A stretch of 64,000 nucleotides of DNA from Sinohyriopsis cumingii (lineage: Eukaryota; Mollusca; Bivalvia; Unionida; Unionidae): NCBI GenBank assembly GCA_028554795.2, contig CM068838.1, positions 92,834,974 through 92,898,973 on the forward strand, given 5' to 3'. The notes under the pieces are model-generated. The model ran no database searches, was not told the DNA's origin, and saw nothing but the letters and a program-made list of their open reading frames with translations. Positions 44,380 to 56,276 of the stretch are shown here, in pieces. Numbering within the stretch: position 1 is the stretch's first letter; every line of letters starts with the position of its first letter. A program made the position numbers and the translations under genes.

Positions 44380-45330
44380 AATGAATGGAGATGGATAGGA
44401 AAAAAAACCCCCCAAAAAACTATCATACATGCCGCCATCATGACTTCATCTACGAAATTTGAGAATAAATGTATATTATGTTGCCTATTCTTGATTCCAC
44501 TAGAAACCCAATGCATTTTACTGATAGCAAGAAAATAAGTTGTACTTTCAGGAACACGGTTTCCCCAAAATTAGTACAGGCCCACTGAAGGGTACGTTTT
44601 GTGAATAATGTTATCTTTATTTAGAAATCGATTTACATTGGTATCAATTTATTTTTTAGATTCGGACGTACTTGTACCCATGTGCCCGCTATTCTCTTCA
44701 AGATAGATGCTATGTTATATGGTGGTGCTCACAGAACCAAGTAGCACGACCGTGGAATCAAACTGGAACAAACCAAAATATAAACGTGGAGTCACGCAAC
44801 CAGTTAGAGTAAAGGACATGGAGATAAGCAAACGTATTCTGAAATAACATAAAAGAGAAACGATAAATAAAATTGCAAATAGTTCACACGCATATGTGAG
44901 ATGTCTGGTTATTCCATCCCTTCCAACATTAGATATAAAACAAACAACCTGATTACAGAGTTTGGATAAGCCTGTCAAAAGTAACCAGACAAGTTCACTC
45001 TTCAGATTGCACCTGTCCAGCAAGGTAAGTTTCATCTTAAATCTTGAACTTAAATTCTTCACTTGAGAGGTAGATAATCAATAAAATTATTTAACATGCG
45101 AAATTCGTGCAATTATGATTACAGCAACATCTGTTCGTATTGTCCCTTTATGTTTTTAAAATCAACGAGGATTTTATATCTTTGTGTTGATTCCTTGAAT
45201 TACCTCCCTAATCTCGACCAATTAAACAAAAACCGGGGAATAAGAATAACAGTAAAGGGTCAATACATATGTGATACTTCATACTATCTGATATTCTTAT
45301 AAAAAAATCGAGACTGCTTAAAAATCAACA
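43076..45330. other. No gene recognised; (GA)n tract
   Basis: AT-rich sequence with a (GA)n run near 44347-44379. Frames of 60-115 codons on both strands have no family resemblance. Upstream exons of the SWIM/YqaJ gene could lie here but none was identified. Confidence 0.4.
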
Positions 45331-45354
45331 TATAATATTTATTTTTTTGCACAG

Positions 45355-46545
45355 GCAAGGAGAGTCATGCACTCACATTCCTTCTTTGTTGTATGCCCTT
45401 ACTGACATCACAGAGAAAAGGAAGGCAAGTGAACTTTCAGCTACATCGTTAGAGTGTAAATGGAAAACACCACGGCATCGGAAACTTATCCCGAAGAAGG
45501 CAAAGGAAATGAAGCTAAAAAATGCTCCGGCACTCTCGTAAATTCATCATACAAAGAGTATTGCCTATCTGGAGATGGCAGTCCACTATAAAGGGAAGAA
45601 TTCCAGAAACAGTTGCTTGCTGTAAACCCTTTAGCAGGATATCATTAACATTTCCCCCAGCCAGATATTCCAGAGGAGGTACAAAAGGAATGTTGCATGC
45701 CACTCCCAGATATTATGTTCAGAGAAACTGGATCTAAACGACAAAATGTGTACAGAAAAAATTTATGACTATATTTCAAGTCAAGGCTTTAATTCTGCGA
45801 AGATAGAGGAGCACACTACAGGACAGAGGCAGCATATTGTTTGGGAAAAGGTGCGGAAGAACAGAATTGCAGCCTCAAAATTTGGTAGTGTTATGGCTAG
45901 GAAAGAAAAAAAAACACAACCAGATAATCTTTTGAAGTGCTATAATAAGGACCCATGTTCCAAATTATTTGAATGGGGAAAGAAAAATGAAAAGGCATTA
46001 CTTACCTATGTACAATTTAGTAATAAAAATGAACATAAAATCAGTACAAAAGACTGTGGTCTTATTGTATCAATTGATTATCCTTTTTTAGCAGATAGTC
46101 CAAATTCCCTGGTCCATTGCGAACATTGTAAAGAAACGAATGGCAATGTTACAGTGAAATGCCCCTTGAAATACAGGCATTTGACACCCCTCGAAGCAGC
46201 ATAGAAAAGTGATTTCTTCTGTGGTGTTAGAAATGGCGAGATATAATTAAGGTTCAATCACACTTATTACTACCAGGTACAAGGACAGTTAGCCTTCACT
46301 AATAGCAAGTGGTGTCACTTTGTTGCATGGACACCCTAAGGTATACATGTGGAGAGGATTTGGTTTGACAACAAACTCTGGAAGGAGAGAATGTTGCCCA
46401 AGTTGAAGACCTTTTTCGTCAAAAGCATTCTGCCAGAAATCATCTCAAAGAGAACTAAGACGCCTTCCTCTTTACCCACAACAATAAATTCAGTAATCAA
46501 GACTGACTCCATTCATTGTTTGGACAATTTTAAACTACTGTGATC
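45355..46545 (+). pseudogene. SWIM zinc finger plus YqaJ-type nuclease gene, broken
   Basis: A strong acceptor TTATTTTTTTGCACAG ends at 45354. The exon opens with GESCTHIPSLLYAL, the second half of a SWIM-type zinc finger (CxH pair). After a linker comes a YqaJ exonuclease fold: GQRQHIVWEKVRKNRIAASK, PDNLLKCYNKDP, FEWGKKNEKALLTYVQ, DCGLIVSIDYPFLADSPNSL (catalytic Asp region), CPLKYRHLTP, YYYQVQGQLAFTNSKWCHFV, then LPKLKTFFVKSILPEI. Such proteins occur in animal genomes as single genes and as cargo of ISL2EU-type DNA transposons. Stops and frame changes separate the blocks (after 45541, and between 46204 and 46349), so it is a pseudogene. No transposase or terminal repeats were seen. Confidence 0.75.
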
Positions 46546-48095
<1,550 letters not shown>

Positions 48096-48345
48096 ATGAT
48101 AGTAGTGAAGTGGGGCGATAGGGGGTCTAGGGGTCTTACCATTAAAAACAGGGTCCCGGTACTATGGGGTCTATGTAAAAATTTCACATGGGGAGCACAG
48201 GATATGGAATATAGGGTCTATGGGAATTTAACATGGGGAATGGGTCTGTTGAGGGTCAAGGGGAATTTAACATGGGGAAATTGAACATGGTGGGTCTGTA
48301 TAGCGTCAAGGGAACAATTAACACGGGGAGATGGATATAACACAC
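48096..48345. repeat. Right terminal/subterminal repeats, copy 2
   Basis: Irregular tandem units on the theme GGGAATTTAACATGGGGAAA with GGGTCTGTATAGCGTCAAGG, the reverse complement of the copy 1 subterminal theme. A (CA)n tract follows at 48340-48360. The element's exact tip is not resolved. Confidence 0.75.
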
Positions 48346-48398
48346 ACACACACACACACAATAGACATTTGTTTTTTAAAAGATTAGGCAAGAAAGTC

Positions 48399-48438
48399 AA
48401 GGTCTTTTCGAGGCATGGGAGTGGCGCTGAAAAGGGCC
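48399..48438 (-). terminator. Histone-type 3' stem-loop module of gene C, copy 2
   Basis: On the minus strand: CAAA, GGCCCT, TTTC, AGCGCC (one stem mismatch), then GAAAAGACC 12 bases later and the TTGCCTA phrase seen after other modules. Confidence 0.68.
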
Positions 48439-48527
48439 TTTGGGTTTCTTCTTGTTCTTTTTTATTTTCTCCAGTTCTTTATCCAGTTCCTGACTTTTTC
48501 TACTATTCCTTTCTTCTTCTTCTTCTT

Positions 48528-48558
<31 letters not shown>

Positions 48559-48563
48559 TCATT

Positions 48564-49086
48564 TTACGGTATCCAGTCAGGATGACCCAAAGTTCTGAAC
48601 TTGGTCTGTATTTTTATCCAATTGTTGTTAAGCCGCTCAAACTCTTCCTTTTTCTTTTTGTTTTCTTTTTCTTTTCTTTCTACAGTCCAAATGTCTTTTA
48701 TCTTCTTGACTTGTTCTCTCATCACTTTCTTCATCATCTCCTCTGCTTTCATCAGTTGGTTTAAGCCCCATTTCACATAGGACCACTCAGTCCACTCCAA
48801 AATATCTGTTAAAAAAACACCTGACTTCAATAGCATAATCAAGGGCCTCTTTCAGTTTACCCACTTTCACATAGTCAAGTTGTATGAAGCCTCTTAACTT
48901 TTTAACCTCCTCTTCAATCATGTCTCCAATCAGATCCCTGGCAAGTTTTAGACTCGTCACTTGACTTTTGACAAAGTCCTTCGTAACTTCATGCATCCAC
49001 TCTTTCTCTAGCCTTTCCACCACATAGGCTGCATCTGTCATCCAGTACCAACTCTCCTTTAGCTCACTAAATAGTTCGATACTCAT
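48564..49086 (-). CDS. Gene C: coiled-coil charged protein, copy 2
   Basis: Begins MSIELFSELKESWYWMTDAA, then YVVERLEKEWMHEVTKDFVK, MIEEEVKKLRGFIQLDYVKV, GKLKEALDYAIEVRCFF, and at the end MKKVMREQVKKIKDIWTVER with FERLNNNWIKIQTKFRTLGH. The same helical layout as copy 1 at clearly lower similarity than the capsid genes. Broken. Confidence 0.6.
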
Positions 49087-49133
49087 TTTCTTGGGTTCTT
49101 CCGTAGAATGGTGCGAACTACGTACCTTGTGGA

Positions 49134-49170
49134 TTCTTATATAAAAAGCGCGGACGTGAAGGAAAACATC
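49134..49170 (-). promoter_or_regulatory. Shared promoter element of gene C, copy 2
   Basis: Minus strand: GATGTTTTCCTTCACGTCCG, CGCTTTTTATATAAG; a clear TATATAA follows the element. Confidence 0.8.
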
Positions 49171-49189
49171 CCCTATTTTTCTCATCTCA

Positions 49190-49400
49190 TATTATCTACT
49201 ATCCACACAAAGTTGATCAGCCATATAATCTAACCTCATTATATACTATCCACACACACGCAACGCAGACAAATCCAACCCAAACTATACTATCCACACA
49301 CGCCAAGCAACAAAAACATATCCATAATCTACTATCCACACAAACGTACTTGAGCACTTACAAAACCCAACAATCTACCATATACACAAAGGTTCTTTTA
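49190..49400. repeat. GTGTGGATAGTA motif array, copy 2
   Basis: About five copies of the complement TACTATCCACAC (near 49197, 49242, 49287, 49329 and a weaker one near 49377), spaced about 40-50 bases, at the same place as in copy 1. Confidence 0.8.
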
Positions 49401-49506
49401 GTGCTTACAAACACACATACACAAATACAATCACACCAGGAGAAAAGAGTGAGTGTTTATATTCACACTACTCTACATACACACACACACTGGCAAATTT
49501 ATTACT

Positions 49507-49544
49507 ATTTCTTTTCTAGAGCATGGGTAGCCCTGAAAAGGGCT
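49507..49544 (-). terminator. Histone-type 3' stem-loop module of gene B, copy 2
   Basis: Perfect stem AGCCCT / AGGGCT with TTTC loop on the minus strand (49544-49529), AGAAAAGAAAT 11 bases later. Confidence 0.8.
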
Positions 49545-49605
49545 GTTTTTTTTTTTTCAACTCCACAGACACCTGCTAGTGGTTGCACCTCCCTGGCCTG
49601 GCACC

Positions 49606-49896
49606 TCAAACGCATCTCCTACTCCAGTCTCCCTTCACTCTTTTCGCTGGGAGTGCAGATGCGGGATGAGTGGCTTCAGAATCCCAATCTTCTGTCTCTG
49701 GGATTCTGAAATTTCCTTGTTGTGGCTGTGGTACAGCCATTCCTCTCTCCTTTTCCTCCTCTTCTTTTTTTCTTTTCTCCTCCTCTTTCATCCTTCCTTC
49801 TTCCACTATAGCCTCTGCGGCCAGCTCATTCAGTATGAGCCTGGCATATTCCAGGTACACATGGAGTTCAAGAAGTTTCGCTAGCCTTCTGCTCAT
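49606..49896 (-). CDS. Gene B: small charged protein, copy 2
   Basis: MSRRLAKLLELHVYLEYARL, ILNELAAEAIVEEGRMKEEE, a Lys/Glu helix, then a short linker and FRIPETEDWDSEATHPASAL. Compared with copy 1 the Pro/Gln linker is much shorter, while both ends are conserved. The MSRRLAKL front resembles the MCSRLSKV front of gene A, hinting that A and B arose by duplication. Looks whole here. Confidence 0.65.
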   Translation of the reverse strand: MSRRLAKLLELHVYLEYARLILNELAAEAIVEEGRMKEEEKRKKEEEEKERGMAVPQPQQGNFRIPETEDWDSEATHPASALPAKRVKGDWSRRCV

Positions 49897-49947
49897 TTTG
49901 TAGTGTTGATCAATCAACAAGGGTAGCTAGACTGCCGAGCGGTTTTT

Positions 49948-49983
49948 AATTTATACGAAAAACGCGGACGTGAAGAAAAACAT
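49948..49983 (-). promoter_or_regulatory. Shared promoter element of gene B, copy 2
   Basis: Minus strand: GATGTTTTTCTTCACGTCCG, CGTTTTTCGTATAAATT. Confidence 0.75.
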
Positions 49984-50004
49984 CCCCCTAAGACCCAACA
50001 CTTA

Positions 50005-50062
50005 TATTACCTAGATCATGACCAAAAAACGCGCGGACCTAAAAGAAACACTCACTCACTTT
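50005..50062 (-). promoter_or_regulatory. Second promoter-like block between genes A and B, copy 2
   Basis: Minus strand: GTGTTTCTTTTAGGTCCGCG, CGTTTTTTGGTCATGATCTA, then GGTAATATAAGTG. Nearly the same as in copy 1, which shows selection or recent common origin. Confidence 0.6.
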
Positions 50063-50213
50063 TGAAACTAACCATCACTACTCTAAAAAAATTTAACAAG
50101 CCACTTAAAGAAAATACTTATACATACACACTAACTTTCCAAGCAAGATAAATAATTCATGTGCTTATACACGCACTTCTATTTTTTGAACTTATTATAG
50201 GCAATCGATTGTT

Positions 50214-50252
50214 ATTTCTTTACTAGAGGTTGGGGTAGCCCTGAAAAGGGCT
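50214..50252 (-). terminator. Histone-type 3' stem-loop module of gene A, copy 2
   Basis: Perfect AGCCCT / TTTC / AGGGCT on the minus strand (50252-50237), CAAAAAAC before, AGTAAAGAAAT 12 bases after. Confidence 0.8.
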
Positions 50253-50275
50253 GTTTTTTGTGTGTGAACTTGAAG

Positions 50276-50632
50276 CTAGGGCAATCTTTTAGGTTCTAAG
50301 ATTGCGGCCTCCTCTGACGATAGGCTTTCTCCCAGGATAAGGTCTGCTTCTTCGGAAGAGAAGAAGAACTCTTTGGTATCGATACGACAGTCTACAAAGC
50401 CCCTGTCAGGTTCAGGTTGTTGCTGCTGCTGATGCTCTCTCTGAAGTCTGTACTTCTCTTTCCATTCTTCTTTCTCCCTGTTAATTTCTTCTCTGAAGAG
50501 CTCTTCTGTCAGGTCTTCAGTGACTTTTAACATTCTCACATTCTCTATCTCTTCAGGCTTCGGTATCAGACTGTGTCTGACCCTATGCAAATTCACGTAG
50601 GCTTCGTTTAGCTTAGCTAGTCTGGAGCACAT
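50276..50632 (-). CDS. Gene A: small charged helical protein, copy 2
   Basis: MCSRLAKLNEAYVNLHRVRH, SLIPKPEEIENVRMLKVTED, LFREEINREKEEWKEKYRLQ, a Gln run, then EEADLILGESLSSEEAAILE with a basic end. About 118 residues, and looks whole. Its stop is about 25 bases before the stem-loop, the short 3' UTR usual for histone-type mRNAs. Confidence 0.68.
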   Translation of the reverse strand: MCSRLAKLNEAYVNLHRVRHSLIPKPEEIENVRMLKVTEDLTEELFREEINREKEEWKEKYRLQREHQQQQQPEPDRGFVDCRIDTKEFFFSSEEADLILGESLSSEEAAILEPKRLP

Positions 50633-50682
50633 CTTCGTAGGAGGATAAGTCGACAATGGATGGTCTGACTGGAGACTACCCC

Positions 50683-50720
50683 GGTTTTATAGTCAAAGGG
50701 ACGACGTGAAGGAAAACATC
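50683..50720 (-). promoter_or_regulatory. Shared promoter element of gene A, copy 2
   Basis: Minus strand: GATGTTTTCCTTCACGTCGT then CCCTTTGACTATAAAACC, TATA box included. Confidence 0.75.
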
Positions 50721-50962
50721 CATACACGGTTTTCGAGTCGGAACGTTCAATGAGTGTCATGGGAGGGATAGTAAGAAGTCAAAGAGCATGAATCAGGATA
50801 ACTATAGCAAAACAAACCACAAAGACATTTTTTCTTCAAAACACATTTTATATTCAAAGTCACTTAACACTAACAAATAACCACAAAATTCCAAGAATAA
50901 CTATCTAATTTAACTAACAAACATTTTTTTGTCAAATAACAAACATTTATTTAACTAACACA

Positions 50963-51523
50963 TTATTTTGGACAAGGCTGACGACGTTGTGAATGAAATT
51001 GTGATTTCCACTGTTGAAAGTTATTAGGCCATTGATGGACACTACGTTTCCTAGCTTGAGACAAAAGATAAGTATAATGGTCACAGAACCATCGATCTAC
51101 TTTCACATCGTTTCTAGAAGAAGAACGAGGATCAAAATGTGTTACTAAATGTTCTAAGGAATAGCCCAGGTTGCGATGATGCAGAAAATACACACAATAT
51201 TGTCCACACACCAAGGAATCTGTGCCTTGTGATTTCACATTATTGAATCGTGTGGTCTGAGCATTTCTTCTCATAAAGTCAATGATATCGTCTTCCATAG
51301 GAGGCAATCCATAGGAATCAAAATATTCCACACATCCTTCTTGAGGAAAGTAGACGGCTACCCAGTGTGTTCCTGGGAGATGACTGTCGTCCGTGTTGAT
51401 CACATAAGCTTGATGGTCTTGAGGTTTGCGATGAGGGAGTTCATCTTTAGCACATATGACAGGATTCCAAGAAGCAGTAAAGGAACTGTGGTTCAAAAGA
51501 TAATAAAGTTCCCAGGTATCCAT
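50963..51523 (-). CDS. Adenain-type cysteine protease, copy 2
   Basis: MDTWELYYLLNHSSFTASWN at the front, catalytic His in LPGTHWVAVYFPQEG, acidic VEYFDSYGLPPMEDD, Gln/Cys in SLVCGQYCVYFLHH, and a basic tail. About 186 residues, near the usual length of adenoviral-type proteases. Looks whole. It lies between the Cys/His protein and the gene A module. Confidence 0.9.
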   Translation of the reverse strand: MDTWELYYLLNHSSFTASWNPVICAKDELPHRKPQDHQAYVINTDDSHLPGTHWVAVYFPQEGCVEYFDSYGLPPMEDDIIDFMRRNAQTTRFNNVKSQGTDSLVCGQYCVYFLHHRNLGYSLEHLVTHFDPRSSSRNDVKVDRWFCDHYTYLLSQARKRSVHQWPNNFQQWKSQFHSQRRQPCPK

Positions 51524-51529
51524 TTATTT

Positions 51530-52050
51530 GTGTGTTTTTTTTTTCTTCTTCACAGGTAATGATAAGTGATCAATTCGATCCTGACTTTCTCTTGGAAAAT
51601 GTCTGACAAGTAAAAGGCGTTTAGCTCCGACTTCTTACTCTGGTCAAAGAGAGATTCGATGCGACCCCACTCCAGAGACGTTAATGTAGGAGAAGAATGT
51701 TTATCCAAGCCTTTATACCACTCATTCAACACGAATTCTATCTCGATGAGACCCCAATCTTTGTCCAGTTACTCGTCCAATTTTTCTTCTTGACTCAACA
51801 TCAGACATTTATGGTGTTGAATTTGACTGGGATGATCGTTGTGACATCCATAACAATATTTCTTGATCAATTCCTTCATTTTATCTGCTAGGACTGTAGC
51901 AAAACAGTAGACTAAATGGGCTTCTTGTTCTGGCCATCTCGACTTCATCATAACTTCGTCGTCTTTGTCTTGGGATTTTTCTTCCACGGTCTCCTCACAT
52001 TCCATGTCCAAAGTTTCTCCATTAGGTAAAGAGGGATAACAGTCTTCCAT
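51530..52050 (-). CDS. Conserved Polinton Cys/His protein, copy 2
   Basis: MEDCYPSLPNGETLDMECEE, then RWPEQEAHLVYCFATVLADK and CYGCHNDHPSQIQHHKCLML with the same Cys/His spacing as copy 1; the second half includes EWYKGLDKHSSPTLTSLEWG. Starts on an ATG six bases past the end of the major capsid gene. Broken in the second half. Confidence 0.7.
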
Positions 52051-52055
52051 GACTT

Positions 52056-53347
52056 CTAATAATCTAGAATGACTTCTCTCAAACTGTTGATTTTTATCGT
52101 ATTATCAAATTCTGCATACAGGATGACGTTCACCGTCTCTGTTAGATTTGAAGCAAACTGAATTTCCACACGAATCTGACCGGATTTTATAGGGTGGAAA
52201 TGTCCCTCGTCGCTGCCTTGGTCTGGAGTGAAATCAAAAGCCCACAAAGCGTAGCCTCCTGCATAATCGTCGTACGTAATACTGTGACTGGTGTTGGTTC
52301 CTAACTGATCGGTAGCTTCGTACAGGGACAAGTACGATCTCAAATAATTCTTCGCGGCACCAAATTTAGGTTCGAAAGGTCGGGTACACAAGTCTTGCCA
52401 TCGCGACTGACTTCAATCTTGTAGGGTTGAAACTGGAAAGGATTTTCATTGTAGCCTCCGTTGAAAGCTGCATTGCTTACGATACCAAGGATTAAACGTT
52501 TGGGTAACTGTCCCTGGAACAGATGTTCTTCGATCATAGATCGCTGTCCAGTGGAATGGTGAACGTTTTCACTTCCACACGTCGTATCGGATACTTGGCG
52601 GTCGTTCTCGTCAACGTGTGACTGATGTCGTGTCCCACTTTAGGTAACACTTCCACGCGTCGTACGTAGAGTCTGGCTTCTTGAATGATAGTTTTGTAAG
52701 TGGCATCAGCACCAGCCATCAAATGGAAAGCGGCACTGCTACGATTCAGTCTCAGGCGGACATCCACTCCGTTCAGCAAATACTTTTGTTGCAACCACAT
52801 GTCCAAATGCAAACGATCCATCAATTCTAAACTACGTCCTTGCAGAATTTTCTTACGACGGTCGTTAAACCCCACATTGTAAGGATCGTCATCTGCTGTG
52901 AGGGCTGTGTCGTTAAACGTGGCTACATCTGCCATGTCAGGTTTTCATACCACGCAAACATCCAGATGAGTGGTCTTGGCTTCTTTTCCGTACGTCAAGA
53001 GATTTTCCAGGTAAGCTCGGTAAGGGTAAGTATCCATGTTGCTGCTGACCAGTCTGTTATTCAAGTAAATCCACTTCATTGAATAAGGAATGCATGAAAT
53101 TGTTGACGGGAGCTACACTAGCATCGGCTCCTGGATTGGTGTTGGGCGGTTCGATCACTTTCACTTTCAAGTACAAGTAACTACTATTCAGATCGATGTA
53201 ATCTTCAGGGTGTCCTTTGATTTCAAACTCGATAGGAGCGGAATCCGTCAATGAGGAGACGGATTCTTGCATCGTCATCATAGTGGGTGGCATGGCAAAC
53301 AGATTGAGTTCCGACTTGGAACAGGCGCAAGACTCTCGGTACATCAT
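52056..53347 (-). CDS. Major capsid protein (double jelly-roll), copy 2
   Basis: Blocks: ESCACSKSELNLFAMPPTMM, PIEFEIKGHPEDYIDLNSSY, MHSLFNEVDL, MADVATFNDTALTADDDPYN, EVLPKVGHDISHTLTRTTAK, FEPKFGAAKNYLRSYLSLYE, GYALWAFDFTPDQGSDEGHF and RVEIQFASNLTETVNVILYA. It differs from copy 1 in a middle loop and carries the 345-bp unit only once. Broken by several interruptions. Confidence 0.9.
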
Positions 53348-53360
53348 TTTTTTCTGTTTC

Positions 53361-53812
53361 TCAATACTTTAATAATCGAAAACGTCTAAGTCTCGAACGG
53401 TTTTTCGTTTTTTTTGTCTTTCTAGCTTTAGAAGTGTGAAGTCTGGTAAAAGGGTGTTTTCTTCGTCGTCTCTTTCTGCCTTGTCCTTGCTGTGGCGTCA
53501 GCGAAGCAGGAATGTCTGACTCGGCAGCGTGCAGGGCATTTATAGGTGTTTCTCGTCGCCCCAAAATGTCTTTGCCCGTTTGCAACAAGACATTTTTGCC
53601 TGCCCTCAAGAAGGCTTCTTCAGCGTTTTGCTTGTCGATGATGACATTTTGGAGAAATTCTTTACCGTGTGTCAATGCCGCATCTTTCAAGGCGTGCAAT
53701 CCGCGTGTCACCATCGGTTTCAACATCGGAGCCACCGAACGAAAGGCTAAGTTCAACATATCTCCTAAACGTGTCCTCGCTGTTGAGCAACGCCTCGGTA
53801 CACTGGATACAT
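53361..53812 (-). CDS. Basic core/pVI-like protein, copy 2
   Basis: Starts MYPVYRGVAQQ, the opening found in many Polintons. Helical ALKDAALTHGKEFLQNVIID, AFLRAGKNVLLQTGKDILGR, then GRKRRRRK and a Lys/Arg tail ending SRLRRFRLLKY. Close to copy 1. Broken near the front. Confidence 0.68.
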
Positions 53813-53815
53813 GAC

Positions 53816-54745
53816 TTACGAGTCGTGAGAGAACCGTTTTCGAAAATGGAGTTTCACCGTGACTTTCCCTTTGGTGAATGGAATATTTTGTCCCAGATCT
53901 CCTTTTATAGCAATGTTGACAGTGTCCACATACGACTTGCTGACAGGCAGATAATGAGGATGTACAAATTCGCGGTGTACGTGATAAGTGTTTCCACCTT
54001 TCTCGTCAGCATTCGTGGCAGAATCCACTTTGAAAGGAATGACACCCAGTAACGGTACGGAGTTGTGTCCCACCACGTTATACTCCATTACATCGGAGTA
54101 CACAAAGATCAAATTCAGTCCTTGGTTCAATTCTACCGGGGAACGAAATAACTTGCTAAAAGAATCGTTGTCGGAAATGACTGCTAATTCACTTTTTTGC
54201 TCAACTTTCTTTCTCATCTCCATATCCCCGCCCAACATGCCAAACAATTCAGGACAAAATAAAATAGACATGATTTTACCCCCGTCAAATTTCATCAAGA
54301 AGCGACGAGCTGCTTTGTCGTATTTCATGGTGACACTTTTTCTGACACTTTCCAAAGCTCTAAGAAACACGACATTAAATCTGGAGGTAATGGTGCTGAC
54401 CAAATGTTGACCACTAAAATAATAGCCTGGGGGAACAAACAAGTTGTAGGTCCACTTTTGAGTTTTGTCATCATAGGTTTTATTGTCATATTTTAAAGTA
54501 TTCAAGTACTTTTGCATTTGTTCGTCATGAACTTCCACCGTAACAAAATTTTGATTGGGAAGGACATTGAGGACTTGGGTCGGGAGAATGATTTCTACTA
54601 AAGCCACTTCCCAATGGGCTTCGTGATCTAATTGGATGGCCTGAGGTAATTTGACCGTGTAACAGCACAAAGTGTTCTTGGGAAACACCTCCATGGAACT
54701 TTCACTGGGTAAGGTTAAGTAAAATTGGTTGTTAGTGTGACTCAT
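53816..54745 (-). CDS. Penton-like minor capsid protein, copy 2
   Basis: 309 residues and looks whole. MSHTNNQFYLTLPSESSMEV, HWEVALVEIILPTQVLNVLP, FVPPGYYFSGQHLVSTITSR, then FVYSDVMEYNVVGHNSVPLL and HREFVHPHYLPVSKSYVDTV near the end. Single jelly-roll minor capsid of Polinton type, usual length about 300. Confidence 0.88.
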   Translation of the reverse strand: MSHTNNQFYLTLPSESSMEVFPKNTLCCYTVKLPQAIQLDHEAHWEVALVEIILPTQVLNVLPNQNFVTVEVHDEQMQKYLNTLKYDNKTYDDKTQKWTYNLFVPPGYYFSGQHLVSTITSRFNVVFLRALESVRKSVTMKYDKAARRFLMKFDGGKIMSILFCPELFGMLGGDMEMRKKVEQKSELAVISDNDSFSKLFRSPVELNQGLNLIFVYSDVMEYNVVGHNSVPLLGVIPFKVDSATNADEKGGNTYHVHREFVHPHYLPVSKSYVDTVNIAIKGDLGQNIPFTKGKVTVKLHFRKRFSHDS

Positions 54746-55149
54746 AATTCCAGAGTTCTGTGGCTGTCCGAGGAGTTACTAGAAGTCAGAGGAGTCTCTC
54801 CGCTCAAAATGGGGTTGTTGTTGTTGGAGTGGTGACTGACACTGGCACTGGACACAAGGTTTCCGTTGTTCCCGTTCGAAGAGAATTTCAGGGAGGGATT
54901 GGGAAGCAGGTAACTGATGCAACTGCTTAATAAAATGGTCCACAATTGTTTGTCTCCTTGTTGCAAACTCAGATTGGCAATGGCTGCCCCGATGACAAAA
55001 TACACCACAAAGATTTGGCAGAAAAAGACGATTTGCGTTTTTGGCACACGTTCTCCACACCACACCCACAAGGGTTGTTTTTGTAAATCTTGCAGAGAAG
55101 AACTGGGTGAAGGAGTGGTCGCAGTAGCTGAGTCTGTGTGAAAGGGCAT
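54742..55149 (-). CDS. Two-pass membrane protein, copy 2
   Basis: MPFHTDSATATTPSPSSSLQ front, then QIVFFCQIFVVYFVIGAAIA (TM1), NLSLQQGDKQLWTILLSSCI (TM2) and SYLLPNPSLKFSS, then a Ser/Asn-rich tail. The LWTILLSSC...YLLPNPxLK block recurs in small membrane proteins of other Polintons and adintoviruses, between integrase and penton genes. Looks whole. It ends overlapping the minor capsid start by four bases. Confidence 0.72.
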   Translation of the reverse strand: MPFHTDSATATTPSPSSSLQDLQKQPLWVWCGERVPKTQIVFFCQIFVVYFVIGAAIANLSLQQGDKQLWTILLSSCISYLLPNPSLKFSSNGNNGNLVSSASVSHHSNNNNPILSGETPLTSSNSSDSHRTLEL

Positions 55150-55154
55150 GATGG

Positions 55155-56262
55155 TCACTTCTTTTTATAGTCGATGACTTGCGAAGCGTCGATCCAAGAA
55201 TCGAAACTGGGTGGATATCCTTTCCAACGTACTTTGACTTCTTTGACACGTCGTTTGCCTACTTTACGGGTTCTGCGTTCGAGAATGCTTTCGATGTCGT
55301 ACACGTCGTCTTCTCTTTTGGTGACACGTTGTAACTCGGGCAAATAAAACGTTCCTTTTAACACTTCTCCGTTCATGTCTTCCAATTTATAGACGGTAGG
55401 ATCACGACCATGCACTCGTCCAGTGACACGAAAAATTCGGTACTCCAGTTAGGTAAGTAACCTTTGTCGAAAGTGCGTTTGGTTTTGCCACTGCGCACCC
55501 AATCTCCTACGGCCAACATTCCACTTTTCTTGGCGACAGCCCTCGTCGGGGACGTACCAAACAGGCGACCAGACACCAGCACTTCGTTGTCGGAAGTCAC
55601 CTCTTGCGGGGCACGTCCAATGCTTCGATGGTAAGATTGGTTGTACGCTTGCACCAGATGCGGTAAGATGTCGATGTACTTCGGAGTGTGGTGATGCGTA
55701 AAATATTTCCACATGCGTTCTTTCAAAGTGCGTTGAAAACGTTCCACGATGCTGGCTTTGGTTCCAGGATTCTCGGTGGCAAAAAAATGAATGTCACGTT
55801 TCTTTAATTCTTTTTAGAAAGCTTGGTTCAGAAATTCGGTGCCTTTGTCCGTTTGCCATCTAAGAGAGTTACGACCAGTTTCTTTCAACTCCCGTTGCAG
55901 AGCTTGCACTAACTCGCTGCTCGATTTGAAGTCAAGGGCACGACCCAGGCAAATTTGGAAAAGACGTCGATGACACAAAACAAATATTTGTAGCCACGAT
56001 TGTAGCCGGCCAAATGACAGACATCGGCTAAATCGCCTTGGCATTCATAATCGATGTCTTCCACTCTGGTGCGACTTCTGGAAAACTCGCGTCGAATGGG
56101 TTTGTGTAAAGTGTAAGTAGCTTGTTTTTGTAACCATCGTTGCACTTGAGGTAAACGGAGACTTTTCAGTCGAGTTTTGGCAGCACGATACAATTTTTGA
56201 ATTCCTGCGTAACCTGCAGGGTGGGATGGATCGTAGTAAATGCTGGCTAACACCTTCTCCAT
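55155..56262 (-). CDS. Polinton integrase with chromodomain, copy 2
   Basis: MEKVLASIYYDPSHPAGYAG; CQGDLADVCHLAGYNRGYKY (first D); FCVIDVFSKFAWVVPLTSN; RWQTDKGTEFLNQAF (second D); VERFQRTLKERMWKYF after the E; then NQSYHRSIGRAPQEVTSDNE and a chromodomain YDIESILERRTRKVGKRRVK with VRWKGYPPSFDSWIDASQVI, where Pro replaces the Lys of copy 1. The RVEDIDYECQ context and GYKYLFCVIDVFSKF block mark it as the Polinton integrase. Broken with about three interruptions. Confidence 0.92.
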
Positions 56263-56276
56263 TTTTTGTTTGTTTC

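Noticed and set aside
48369-48764. Plus-strand Phe/Leu-rich membrane protein over gene C of copy 2
   Set aside because: It is the complement of a Lys/Glu-rich coiled-coil gene and of a poly-TTC tract; similar shadows occur opposite most Polinton genes.
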